NCBI GenBank assembly: GCA_907163375.1
Contig: CAJQUW010003387.1
Span: forward strand, 363,166-427,165
Origin: Prostheceraeus crozeri
Taxonomy: Eukaryota; Platyhelminthes; Polycladida; Euryleptidae
Length of the DNA stretch: 64,000 bases
Direction: 5' to 3'
Positions 54,861 to 64,000 of the stretch are shown here, piece after piece (positions within the stretch are counted from its first letter, which is position 1; the number at the start of each line of letters is the position of its first letter). The notes below the pieces were generated by a model, which was given only the letters and a program-made list of their open reading frames with translations, was not told the DNA's origin and did no database searches. The translations under genes and the position numbers were made by a program.

Positions 54861-57800
54861 TTATGTCAATACATCTCCTGAATGTGGTAGCGTGAGTTTT
54901 ATTCTTTTGGGTGGAGGTATGTTTGTGTCAGGATGTCCATGTGGAAGAGATGTGTTATGTCCTATCCAACACCTCTTATCTTCCCATGCTGAAAGTGCTC
55001 GTTTCTTGAACGTGTGCGTTTTCACAGTATGAACTTGAGATTTTAAGATTGTCATATTGACAAACGTTATAGTTTTATTTTTATAGGCCTTCTTATAGGA
55101 CCGATGTTTCATTTTGTGAACAATGGATTTTGATATACCTTTAGCACGCTTAATACTATCTGCACATTCTTTTAATTTCATGGAATACATTTTAGGACGG
55201 AGGAGAATCATTTCATCTATTTCCTTTCCTGCTGTTTCATCCTTAAAACAACCAAGTTTGGCTTTATTCTGTATGGAATAGAGTGGATGAGTGGGGATTG
55301 TAGTTAGATGTGTCGAAATATTTTTCTAATGACTTGCCTACTTCATTAAAATTTAAATCTTTTTGAGTGGTAATTCCTAAAAAGAAACTATCTGTATCAC
55401 CACCCAGCAAGCGAACCTCTTTTACGAGAGGGCATGGTTTTAATATTTTGTAGAAGAGTTGATACATTTCAAGCTTGGAATAATCTAAAACGGCTTGCCC
55501 AATATAGATGGGTTTGCACAACTCAACTTCTGATTTTATCATTTTAACACCTACAAGATCCTCATCGATGATGTCTCTATCAATGAAAAGAGGTGATGAG
55601 GTCAATTTGTGATATTTTTGTTCATCAACGACTAGTTTGTAGTTCATACGTTTTCTAACATCCTCCATGGTCTTTCCGAAAAGACTGTTATTCTTATATT
55701 TATAAAAATCCTTTTCAAAATTATTTTGGGCGAGTGCACGTTTTTGACTGTTACTATCTATGTAGGGTTTGAGGAAGGCTTTCTGTCTAAATTTGATAAT
55801 GCGGTGAACTGACTTTAGAAGCATGCCCATTTCTAAATAGAATTTTAGTATGCAGAAGTGTACGAGATAATTTTTCTTATCATATTGGGTGAGTAAAAGT
55901 TTGCGGCATGGTTTGTACCTTGGCTGTCCACACTCTGTTAAGTTATTATGAAATTGTGACATGAATGGTGAAAACATATCTTCAGTCACTTCACCAGATT
56001 CAGGTGCGAGTGGGAAATCAGCAGTTTTATTTTTAATGCTATTTGGATAAATCAAATCCACTTCAAAATAATATCCCCAATCACCTTCATCTGGAATCTT
56101 CAGTATGTTTGAAGGGTTGGAGTAATACTCAAGCTCATCTTGATTTAACCAACTAAACTCGGAATGAGGTAGTGGTTTAGACAGTGAACTGCCATATAAA
56201 ATTAATTTGGTCATAGTACTTTAGGTGGATATGATCATCACCTACTGTTTCAGATTTTATATGATGTTTATTTTACAAATGTGAGACCACCGCGTATTCC
56301 GCGCTCAAATATATTATACATCTCCGGGTCTTGTAAGAGATGAATGGTCTCACCAGTCATTTTAAAGGCTGATTTAAAGGACATGGCTGGTAGACTGACA
56401 AAGTGGACAGGATCTAATTTGTCTTCTTCTAATGCCACTCGTCGAAATTCCTGAAAGACATCAGCCAGCAAAATGACATCTAATTCTAAGTAAGCGATCA
56501 TAATAATCGCCAAACGTTTTACAATCAAATTTTAACCATGCCTCTTGAGCATGTTCATAATCTTCTACTGGACAATCTTCACCCGTCAAATCGTTTTGGA
56601 ATTTGTCAATGGAAGGAAGGGTTGTTTCATTTAGTTTAGACATTGAGCTAAAATACGCATAAGGAAAGACTCCTTTGCGAGTGATTATTTCATCCGTTAA
56701 GTTTGGATAGTGTTTCTTCAAAGTTTGACTATGGGGAAGAAACTTGAGATTACGAACGAGAGAAGCTAGTGACGCTGACATGAATTGGAATGAATCTAAA
56801 AATTTTATTTCGAAGAAGACTGTCTTATTTTCTTTAGTTTTATCTACTGGTACTTTTGCTGTCATTGCCATGAATTTTTCTCTCGTTTGCGCTATTACAT
56901 TAAACTGCCACGATTTCATCTGGCTCAACCCTCCTTTTATGAGCATATGACTGTCATAGCCCTTAAAGTTATGAAAAATGACGGGTAGTACACGACGTCT
57001 CAACCTAAGTGAAAAGTTACATTTGGAGCAGAGTGCGTTTCTAAATTTACCAGTGATGTGATCATGATCACGCACTTTCTTAATTTTATCGTCATCAAAC
57101 GTTTTATGACATTTAGGACAGGATGTGCAACTTTCAAATTTTTGTTTGTCTTCATCTGACATATGTAGTGACTTACGCTGCAATTGGGAATCATATGATT
57201 GTTGAAATTTAGCAGCTTTATCGAGAAATTCTAGAAATTTTGAAATGCAATCTTCACCTTGCCAAGTATGCATTTTGTTTTGTCTATTCCTAAAGTGGTC
57301 ATGCCATACTTCATAGCAGGATATGGCTGCTGGCTTGTGGATGATATCATCAATGTAGCATTCTATGTCTGCGTAAATGACACGCAGGGGACTTAATTCG
57401 TCACCATTATCCCTATGTGAAAATATTTTATCTTTGGGCATGCGTTCCATTTGTTAATTTACCTCGCTTGCACCATTCATAGTGAGTTTCAAATTTATCT
57501 TTACTCCAAAAGGGCGGATGCAGCGGTCGCATACAAAATGTTCACCTCTTTTAGAGTGCCCCAAGTGAGTGTACAAGCGAGAGATTTTGGGAATACCACA
57601 GTAGTGCCATTCCTCGCTATCATCTTGTTTTACTAATAAGAGGTTGACTACACGTTCATAACAAGTTGAACGTGAATTATAGCGGGCACCCTTCAACCCC
57701 TTCTCCCACACGTGAACTACAATTTTAATCTTATTATGTTTTTCGAACGTTTCTACATCTTTGATTTTTCATGTTGTTACTATCACAACCTTCAAAGTCT

Positions 57801-58729
57801 AGTTCATCCTCCCACTGTCTATAGCTATAGGTATAGATTTCGATTTGCGCGTTGATATCATTATAGTGAAGGATGGATAGGACTGCATATTTGAAACACT
57901 GTGATTTACAATCGACATTGATGACAGCTTTCTTATTATACAACGTTTTTGGTAGTTTAAATGTGCCTCGAGCTGCATGACTTTCTAATAGGGAAATTTT
58001 GAATATGGCTGAGTCCACACCATCAAAAATGAGAGCGCTGTTGCGTTGATTGAATTTATCTACATTTGATTTTAAACATTGAATGTGAAAATTTAGCCAA
58101 GACTCGCAGTCTACAACTTCAGTTGCGGAAGAGGAAGGAACATGAAACTGTATTCTCTCCGTCACTTGACCCGTTTGAAAATCTATCTTAATATACTTTA
58201 GTTTAAGGTAGATGAGCGCCTTCATTCTAAAATTGTCTAAATTGTTGAAGAGCGCTTCGATAATGTTAGAATTTTGAAGGAGCCACTCAGGAAAATCTAC
58301 TGTTTGAGTATTGGACTCCATGCAGTAGTCGCGTACTAAATTATTATGTGAAACATTAATGAGGGAGATGGTAGAGGTACCGTTGGTGTAGTGATCATTT
58401 GCATGCGTGTGTTGAAGTTTGTGCGAAGATCGCTGAAAGTGACTATCAAAAGAAAGAGGGCAGAAATCGCAAGGAAAGGAGATGTCATCGTCAGGATCAA
58501 CTTCACCTCCGGAGATTGACGCCGCTTTGCTTTGACACACACGTTGTTTGATGTGTCGAAGGAGACTGTGCTTCCTTGTAAACATATGTCCGCAGTCGGC
58601 ACATTCCCACTCGTTGCCTTGTCGCGAGAGTCCTGAGCTGGAACTCACATCACCTGAAAGAGAAATCATTCTATCATCTCTGTTCAAGTCTCTAGTGTAT
58701 TGTTTACAAACCATACTTCGACTCAACAA
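54861..58729 (-). pseudogene. polB: Maverick family B DNA polymerase with zinc fingers, multiply broken
   Basis: Read from 58729 leftwards, about 1,280 codons. Two C2H2 fingers (ECADCGHMFTRKHSLLRH; FPCDFCPLSFDSH), an N-terminal domain also present alone at 44414, exonuclease motif I VIYADIECYID, an endonuclease-VII-like Cys/His insert (SCPKCHK, RDHDHITGKFRNALCSKC), exonuclease motif II FHNFKGYDSHML, motif III YLELDVILLADVF, polymerase motif B KNNSLFGKT, motif C GGDTDSFF, and end RPKMYSMKLKE. Breaks: shift near 57770, TAA at 57454-57456, shift near 56490-56530, shift near 56270, shift near 56215 inside motif A, shift near 55290. It would have been protein-primed. All catalytic blocks survive in pieces. 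Confidence 0.95.
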
Positions 58730-58861
58730 ACTCTAAACTTTCCTCGAGAAGGTGAGGGCGTGTGGTGATGAAAGTTTGCTGATGCCTGAAATTGAGGAAG
58801 ATGGCTATTATCCCACACGTTTGGAGGGAGATGAGTGAAGAAATTTTAAAACTTAACCATT

Positions 58862-58967
58862 TCAAAAAACAAAACCCAACAAATTAAAAAACAAAAAAAA
58901 AAAAAGAAAGACAAGTAATGAAAAAAAAAAACAAGCAAAGTATGAAACGAGAAAAGACAAAAAAAAA
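58862..58967 (+). repeat. A-rich tract leading into poly(C)
   Basis: Runs of 10-14 A separated by short GAAAG/ACAAG words. Together with the following C tract it looks like a low-quality join rather than natural sequence. Confidence 0.6.
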
Positions 58968-60556
<1,589 letters not shown>

Positions 60557-60571
60557 CCACACGAAGGGGAA

Positions 60572-60928
60572 ATAAGGCTAACGATTGACACCGACAATTC
60601 AAAATGCAGAAAGTTGTCATTACCAGCGGACAACGAAGAGAGTGTATGTGAGAAGGAGTGTCCCGACTTAACAGGCGTGAGGTGGAAGTATCTCCAGTAC
60701 GATACTGACGATGTGATGGAGATCACCAGCACCAAATTCCTCCACCAATTATCGGAGTGGTACACCCCTAACTCCCAGCCACGAACTATGGCGGAGTGGG
60801 AGTATATCGACAAAGTGAGGCTCGCAGTGGAAGAACGATTAAAGCAAGTGAACTGTTTTTGTTATCTATGTGAAGCCAGACTCTGGGACGATATTGACGA
60901 TGAAGACCTTTTGAAATACATGCCATAA
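60572..60928 (+). CDS. hypothetical protein, 5' end lost in the C tract
   Basis: About 118 codons with no ATG before the C tract, so the start is missing. CPDLTGVRWKYLQYDTDD, FLHQLSEWYTPNSQPRTM, YIDKVRLAVEERLKQVN, then FCYLCEARLWDDIDDEDLL. Two Cys as C-x-C-x2-C near the end and an acidic tail. Composition is clearly protein-like. No family recognised. The stop overlaps an AATAAA. It is preceded by junk and followed by convergent minus-strand genes, in the compact style of the Maverick to the left. Confidence 0.5.
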   Translation: MRLTIDTDNSKCRKLSLPADNEESVCEKECPDLTGVRWKYLQYDTDDVMEITSTKFLHQLSEWYTPNSQPRTMAEWEYIDKVRLAVEERLKQVNCFCYLCEARLWDDIDDEDLLKYMP

Positions 60929-60940
60929 TAAATTTTTATT
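60927..60940. terminator. paired poly(A) signals of convergent genes
   Basis: AATAAA at 60927-60932 (plus) and TTTATT at 60935-60940 (AATAAA on minus), two bases apart. Third pair of this kind, now right of the poly(C) block. Confidence 0.6.
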
Positions 60941-60980
60941 TCGTATTATCTTTGCTTTCATACTGACTTACTTGAACGGG

Positions 60981-61590
60981 GCTTCAGTGGATGATTTAAC
61001 CATGTATACTTTTTCATTTGGAAATAGTAGCACGCTTAGTCTAACTTGTAAATCTTATAACATTTCATATGGGCGATGATGATAGATGAAATAGTGTCAA
61101 ATAAAATTAAGATAGCTTACACTTCTGATACAGGGATAGCAATCGACTGCGATCCATGTGTAAAGAGCTTGTTAGACTACGGATGGGCTTAAGTGGATGA
61201 TTTAACCATGTATACTTTTTCATTTGGAAATAGTAGCACGCTTAGTCTAACTTGTAAATCTTAAAACATTTCATATGGGCGATGATGATAGATGAAATAG
61301 TGTCAAATAAAATTAAGATAGCTTACACTTCTGATACAGGGATAGCAATCGACTGCGATCCATGTGTAAAGAGCTTGTTAGACTACGGATGGGCTTAAGT
61401 GGATGATTTAACCATGTATACTTTTTCATTTGGAAATAGTAGCACGCTTAGTCTAACTTGTAAATCTTAAAACATTTCATATGGGCGATGATGGATAGTT
61501 GAAATAGTGTTATAAATTAGATGGCATACACTTTGATCAGGATAGCATCGACTGCTATCCATTGTGTATAGAGCTTGTTAGACTTCGGAA
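60981..61590 (+). repeat. 206 bp tandem repeat, ~3 units
   Basis: Units start GCTTCAGTGGATGATTTAAC at 60981 and GCTTAAGTGGATGATTTAAC at 61187 and 61393. Units 1 and 2 are nearly identical. Unit 3 is good for ~110 bp, then carries many small deletions. No coding content. Confidence 0.9.
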
Positions 61591-61687
61591 GGAGAAGTGT
61601 GTTATGTTGCGTGTGGGCGTGATTGTCCTCCCATATCATTCATTCATCAATTCGTCTCATTGATAGAGACAGGTGAAATCATGGTTC

Positions 61688-62005
61688 TCATAAAAACGTA
61701 TGGCAATGGAAAGTTTTAGGAACTTTCGACAGTTGGGCTAAAATGTCGCCCTGACGGAATGCATACTTACGTTGAGACAGAGGCATCACTTGCCAAACAT
61801 GACGCAGAGAGGTTTTAAACAAGATTGGACCATTGCCGAATGGTCCCTTGCGGGTTATACATAGCTCGGGTTTCACGGCCGCTATACAGGAAACGCCCCG
61901 TCGAAAGGGAAGTATTACACGAACTTCATTTGCAACGTTCAAGTTGACTGATAGCAGATTCAACTTAATGATAGTATTCGCCAGTCCGAAGACTGCCCAG
62001 GGCAA
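61688..62005 (-). CDS. hypothetical protein
   Basis: 105-codon frame from ATG 62005. The first ~25 codons lie in upstream repeat R copy 1, so the true start may be further in. The rest reads ANEVRVILPFRRGVSCIAAV, PELCITRKGPFGNGPILF, LRHVWQVMPLSQRKYAFRQG: beta-rich and basic. No family recognised. Confidence 0.35.
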   Translation of the reverse strand: MPWAVFGLANTIIKLNLLSVNLNVANEVRVILPFRRGVSCIAAVKPELCITRKGPFGNGPILFKTSLRHVWQVMPLSQRKYAFRQGDILAQLSKVPKTFHCHTFL

Positions 62006-62084
62006 ACCGCGTGGAGGTTCTATCTTGTCTTGCCCTTGGTGGCCCTTAAGAGAAGCAGATGGTTCATTTTCGGGGTGTGAATTT
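61931..62084 (-). repeat. upstream repeat R, copy 1
   Basis: About 150 bp: AAGTTGACTGATAGCAGATTC, ATGATAGTATTCGCC, GTCCGAAGACTGCCCAGGGC, AACCGCGTGGAGGTTCTATC, then GGTGGCCCTTAAGAGA. Recurs at 62471 and 62953 in the same orientation. Confidence 0.85.
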
Positions 62085-62397
62085 AAGTTGATAATTGGCT
62101 GGAATAGTCAATGGGTATGACGTTAGGGTTGTCATAGAACCCTATACCGCCTAGCTCGTGTATGGTGCATCTGGCACCTTTCGGATGCGAGTGGTATTTG
62201 GAAGTCCACACCCAATCCCGTTCCAACGGATCTTCTCGATTCTTTCCTTCTTATCTTTCTCTCATCCCACTCGTCGAGGATGACGAACTCTGGGAATGGC
62301 TGTTTGTCTCATCGAATGAAGACGGGGAATGCTGTTGGCAGGAGACGTTGCTTTTCCATCGTGGCTTGAAATTGAATGAGAAGCGCTACTATCTCTG

Positions 62398-62410
62398 GCT
62401 TATATAGGGT
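62398..62410 (-). promoter_or_regulatory. TATA box (unit 2)
   Basis: CCCTATATAAGCC on the minus strand, about 45 bp before an ATG at 62359 that opens only 16 codons before a stop. It lies between repeat R copy 2 and that ATG, as in unit 3, so it may belong to a decayed gene (62160-62360). Confidence 0.45.
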
Positions 62411-62470
62411 TTTCAAACAATGAATTGACTCAACAGCGAATCAGGAATGCTTCAGGGATAGCATCAACTG

Positions 62471-62624
62471 CTAACGATCAAGTTGACTGATAGCAGATTC
62501 ATCTGTAATGATAGTTATTCGCCTGTCCGAAGACTGCCAGGGCAGAACCGCGAGGTGATTCTATTTTTCAAATCTTGTCCCATGGTGGCCCTTAGAGAAG
62601 CGGTGGTTCGTTCTGGGAGTAACG
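62471..62624 (-). repeat. upstream repeat R, copy 2
   Basis: A more diverged copy of R with small indels (for example GCCTGTCCGAAGACTGCCAG and CCGCGAGGTGATTC). Confidence 0.8.
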
Positions 62625-62715
62625 TCATTCTTACACCCTACCAATTCTGCTGAGAGGAGTCTTTGACTCTCTCTTTGGTAGCACTGTCGAACTTCCCTCA
62701 CTAACTGGCACATGG

Positions 62716-62898
62716 CTAAAAGTGGAATGTAGCGCATTCCGTTGGATTGACAACAGTGCTGTTCATCGGATTGCCAATCCGAGCAAGATTATTGTGGACT
62801 CTGTCTTGCTCCTCTAGCCTGACAAACTCCTCAAATAAATTTCGCGGCTTTAACTGCGGTCCGCGACGAGAGCTGACTTGACTGTTCGGCGTCTGCAT
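62716..62898 (-). CDS. small hypothetical protein behind a TATA box
   Basis: 60 codons from ATG 62898. MQTPNSQVSSRRGPQLKPRN, then FEEFVRLEEQDRVHNNLARI. A basic start and an amphipathic, charged helix. The open frame continues upstream to 63126 but that part lies in repeat R and the TATA region, so the internal ATG is preferred. No family recognised. Confidence 0.45.
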   Translation of the reverse strand: MQTPNSQVSSRRGPQLKPRNLFEEFVRLEEQDRVHNNLARIGNPMNSTVVNPTECATFHF

Positions 62899-62930
62899 GA
62901 TTGAAATGAAATGAAATGAGAGGCAGTGGT

Positions 62931-62941
62931 TTATATACCCC
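62931..62941 (-). promoter_or_regulatory. TATA box (unit 3)
   Basis: GGGTATATAA on the minus strand, 33-42 bp upstream of the ATG at 62898. It is flanked downstream by a TCATT repeat and upstream by repeat R copy 3. Confidence 0.5.
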
Positions 62942-62952
62942 TCTAACGCGAC

Positions 62953-63107
62953 GCAACGTTCAAGTTGACTGATAGCAGATTCAACTAAATGATAGTATTC
63001 GCCAGTCCGACGACTGCCCAGGGCAAACCGCGTGGAGGTTCTATCATGTGTTGCCCCTAGGTGGCCCTTAAGAGAGCCGATGGTTCGTTCTCGGGAGTGA
63101 ATTGATG
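62953..63107 (-). repeat. upstream repeat R, copy 3
   Basis: Close to copy 1 over ~150 bp (a few substitutions), placed directly upstream of the unit 3 TATA box. Its position before small minus-strand genes suggests a shared enhancer or promoter block. Confidence 0.85.
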
Positions 63108-63194
63108 GGGTGGTGAAGGCGGGCAAAGATCTGCAATGAAAATGATATGTATTAGAATAGGATATACTATCTTATTTACTTTTCACTTACCAAG

Positions 63195-64000
63195 TTAGCC
63201 ATCCTTTGGCAGTCTCGCGCGCTTCCGAATAGAGAATTTGTGGAGATGGCCGCGCATTCTCAGGCTGGCATGTAGGCATTTTTTCGTCGGATGGCCGTTA
63301 TAGCAAATTATTGACTCGTCCAGATTTTGATTGACGAGTACTTCGCCGTCCAAATGATTATCCCGAATAGGGATGTGAAACTCAAACAACCTATCCTCAT
63401 TCACACGATTCCACTCATCCCTCATGCGCTCCAACTTCTCAAACGCCTGCCTCTCATCACCCCGCCGAGCCACAGTCCTCTCCAACTCAACATTCCTCGC
63501 TCTCAACACACTCATCTCCTTCATCATCTCCTCAAACTTCGATTCTGCATCTCTCATTCTTCTCTCCGCAGCACTCGCCCTCTTCTCACAGTCATCATTA
63601 TTCTCTTCCAACTCTCGCGTCTTATTCTTCAAATCAGTCACACTACGCCTCATTCGAATATTCTCATCCGCTACCTCCTTCGACTTCAGTTCCTTCTTTT
63701 TCAACTCATCCAACTCCTTCACAACTTCATCCTTCACCTTCTTCAAACTCTCATACTTATTTACCAACAAATCATGCGCCATCTGCTGCGACACATGCTT
63801 TTTCTCTTCATCCTTCAACCACCTCGCCGACTGCATACGAATCCCACCACTCTTCACTTTTGGGGAAGATGAGCTCTTCGGGGGGTCGGTGATGACAATG
63901 TTTGACACCTCCGACGACGAAGAGCTCAACTTCCTCACACGCTTCCTCACACGCTCCCTATCTAAATCCACATCATCCTCATCATCACTCTCAAGCACTC
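63195..64000 (-). CDS. coiled-coil protein, 5' end outside the window
   Basis: Open from the right edge to the stop at 63195-63197 (267 codons visible; no ATG seen before the edge). It opens with an acidic run (ESDDEDDVDLD), then Ser-rich and basic stretches, then about 120 residues of heptad-like coiled coil (LVNKYESLKKVKDEVVKELD, RMRDAESKFEEMMKEMSVLR, LERTVARRGDERQAFEKLER). The C-terminus is non-coil with a possible Cys/His pair (CYNGHPTKKCLHASLRMRGH) and a basic end. No family recognised. The plus-strand frame at 63327-63872 is its antisense shadow. Confidence 0.6.
   Translation of the reverse strand, partial: VLESDDEDDVDLDRERVRKRVRKLSSSSSEVSNIVITDPPKSSSSPKVKSGGIRMQSARWLKDEEKKHVSQQMAHDLLVNKYESLKKVKDEVVKELDELKKKELKSKEVADENIRMRRSVTDLKNKTRELEENNDDCEKRASAAERRMRDAESKFEEMMKEMSVLRARNVELERTVARRGDERQAFEKLERMRDEWNRVNEDRLFEFHIPIRDNHLDGEVLVNQNLDESIICYNGHPTKKCLHASLRMRGHLHKFSIRKRARLPKDG

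Noticed and set aside
63327..63872. 181-codon plus-strand frame
   Set aside because: Antisense shadow of the coiled-coil gene (Leu/His/Ile-rich reading of the opposite strand).

Overview
The window is eukaryotic nuclear DNA, almost certainly from an invertebrate animal and probably an aquatic one. It is AT-rich, mostly non-coding, has no bacterial-style operons in its first 40 kb, and is crowded with relics of animal transposons: three piggyBac-like elements, a Crypton-type tyrosine recombinase, a non-LTR retrotransposon tail with a restriction-like endonuclease, reverse-transcriptase scraps, a DD35E Tc1/IS630-type transposase, MITEs, foldback elements and a tRNA-like SINE. The only recognisable ordinary host gene is an intron-less rhodopsin-class receptor at 22.4-23.8 kb (minus strand). 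The species cannot be named from the sequence.

Layout. 0.15-2.9 kb: decayed piggyBac. 3.0-3.66 kb: foldback. 5.1-6.4 kb: broken Crypton. 6.8-8.4 kb: two inverted copies of one ~790 bp element. 11.0-12.2 kb: a 479 bp MITE next to a foldback. 17.0 kb: SINE. 18.3-19.3 kb: retrotransposon 3' end. 19.7-20.6 kb: two reverse-transcriptase fragments. 20.7-21.6 kb: element with ~120 bp terminal repeats. 22.4-23.8 kb: GPCR. 24.7-25.5 kb: foldback. 26.3-28.9 kb: piggyBac with TTAA flanks. 32.2-32.8 kb: hAT-type MITE with 8 bp target duplication. 34.0-37.1 kb: second copy of the 11 kb MITE with a third piggyBac inserted two bases from its end. 37.7-40 kb: local duplications and a minisatellite. 40.6-41.6 kb: intact DD35E transposase.

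41.7-58.8 kb, possibly to the right edge, is the most important region: a Maverick/Polinton (adintovirus-like) element. It carries a retroviral-type integrase with chromodomain, a packaging ATPase, an adenain-type cysteine protease, a capsid-protein candidate, small basic virion-type proteins with Gly-Gly sites, two three-module structural paralogues and, on the minus strand, a protein-primed-type family B DNA polymerase with zinc fingers. Around this core lie accessory genes: a DEDDh-like exonuclease, a free copy of the polymerase N-terminal domain, two RING-type ORFs, a Cys-rich ORF, two paralogous possible PC4-like proteins and a protein that reads like a TATA-binding-protein fold. Genes are packed with overlaps or gaps of a few bases, and convergent genes share paired poly(A) signals. 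A CCAAT/TATA/Inr promoter and a short leader exon ending in ATG sit at the left end. The element is decaying: single in-frame stops interrupt the first gene, integrase, capsid and protease genes, the ATPase is frameshifted, and the polymerase has at least six breaks.

58.9-60.55 kb is an A-rich then almost pure poly(C) tract that may be an assembly artefact. To its right (60.6-64 kb) the same compact style reappears: paired poly(A) signals, TATA-driven small genes, three copies of a ~150 bp upstream repeat, a 206 bp tandem repeat and a coiled-coil gene running off the edge. This suggests, without proving it, that the element continues past the tract.
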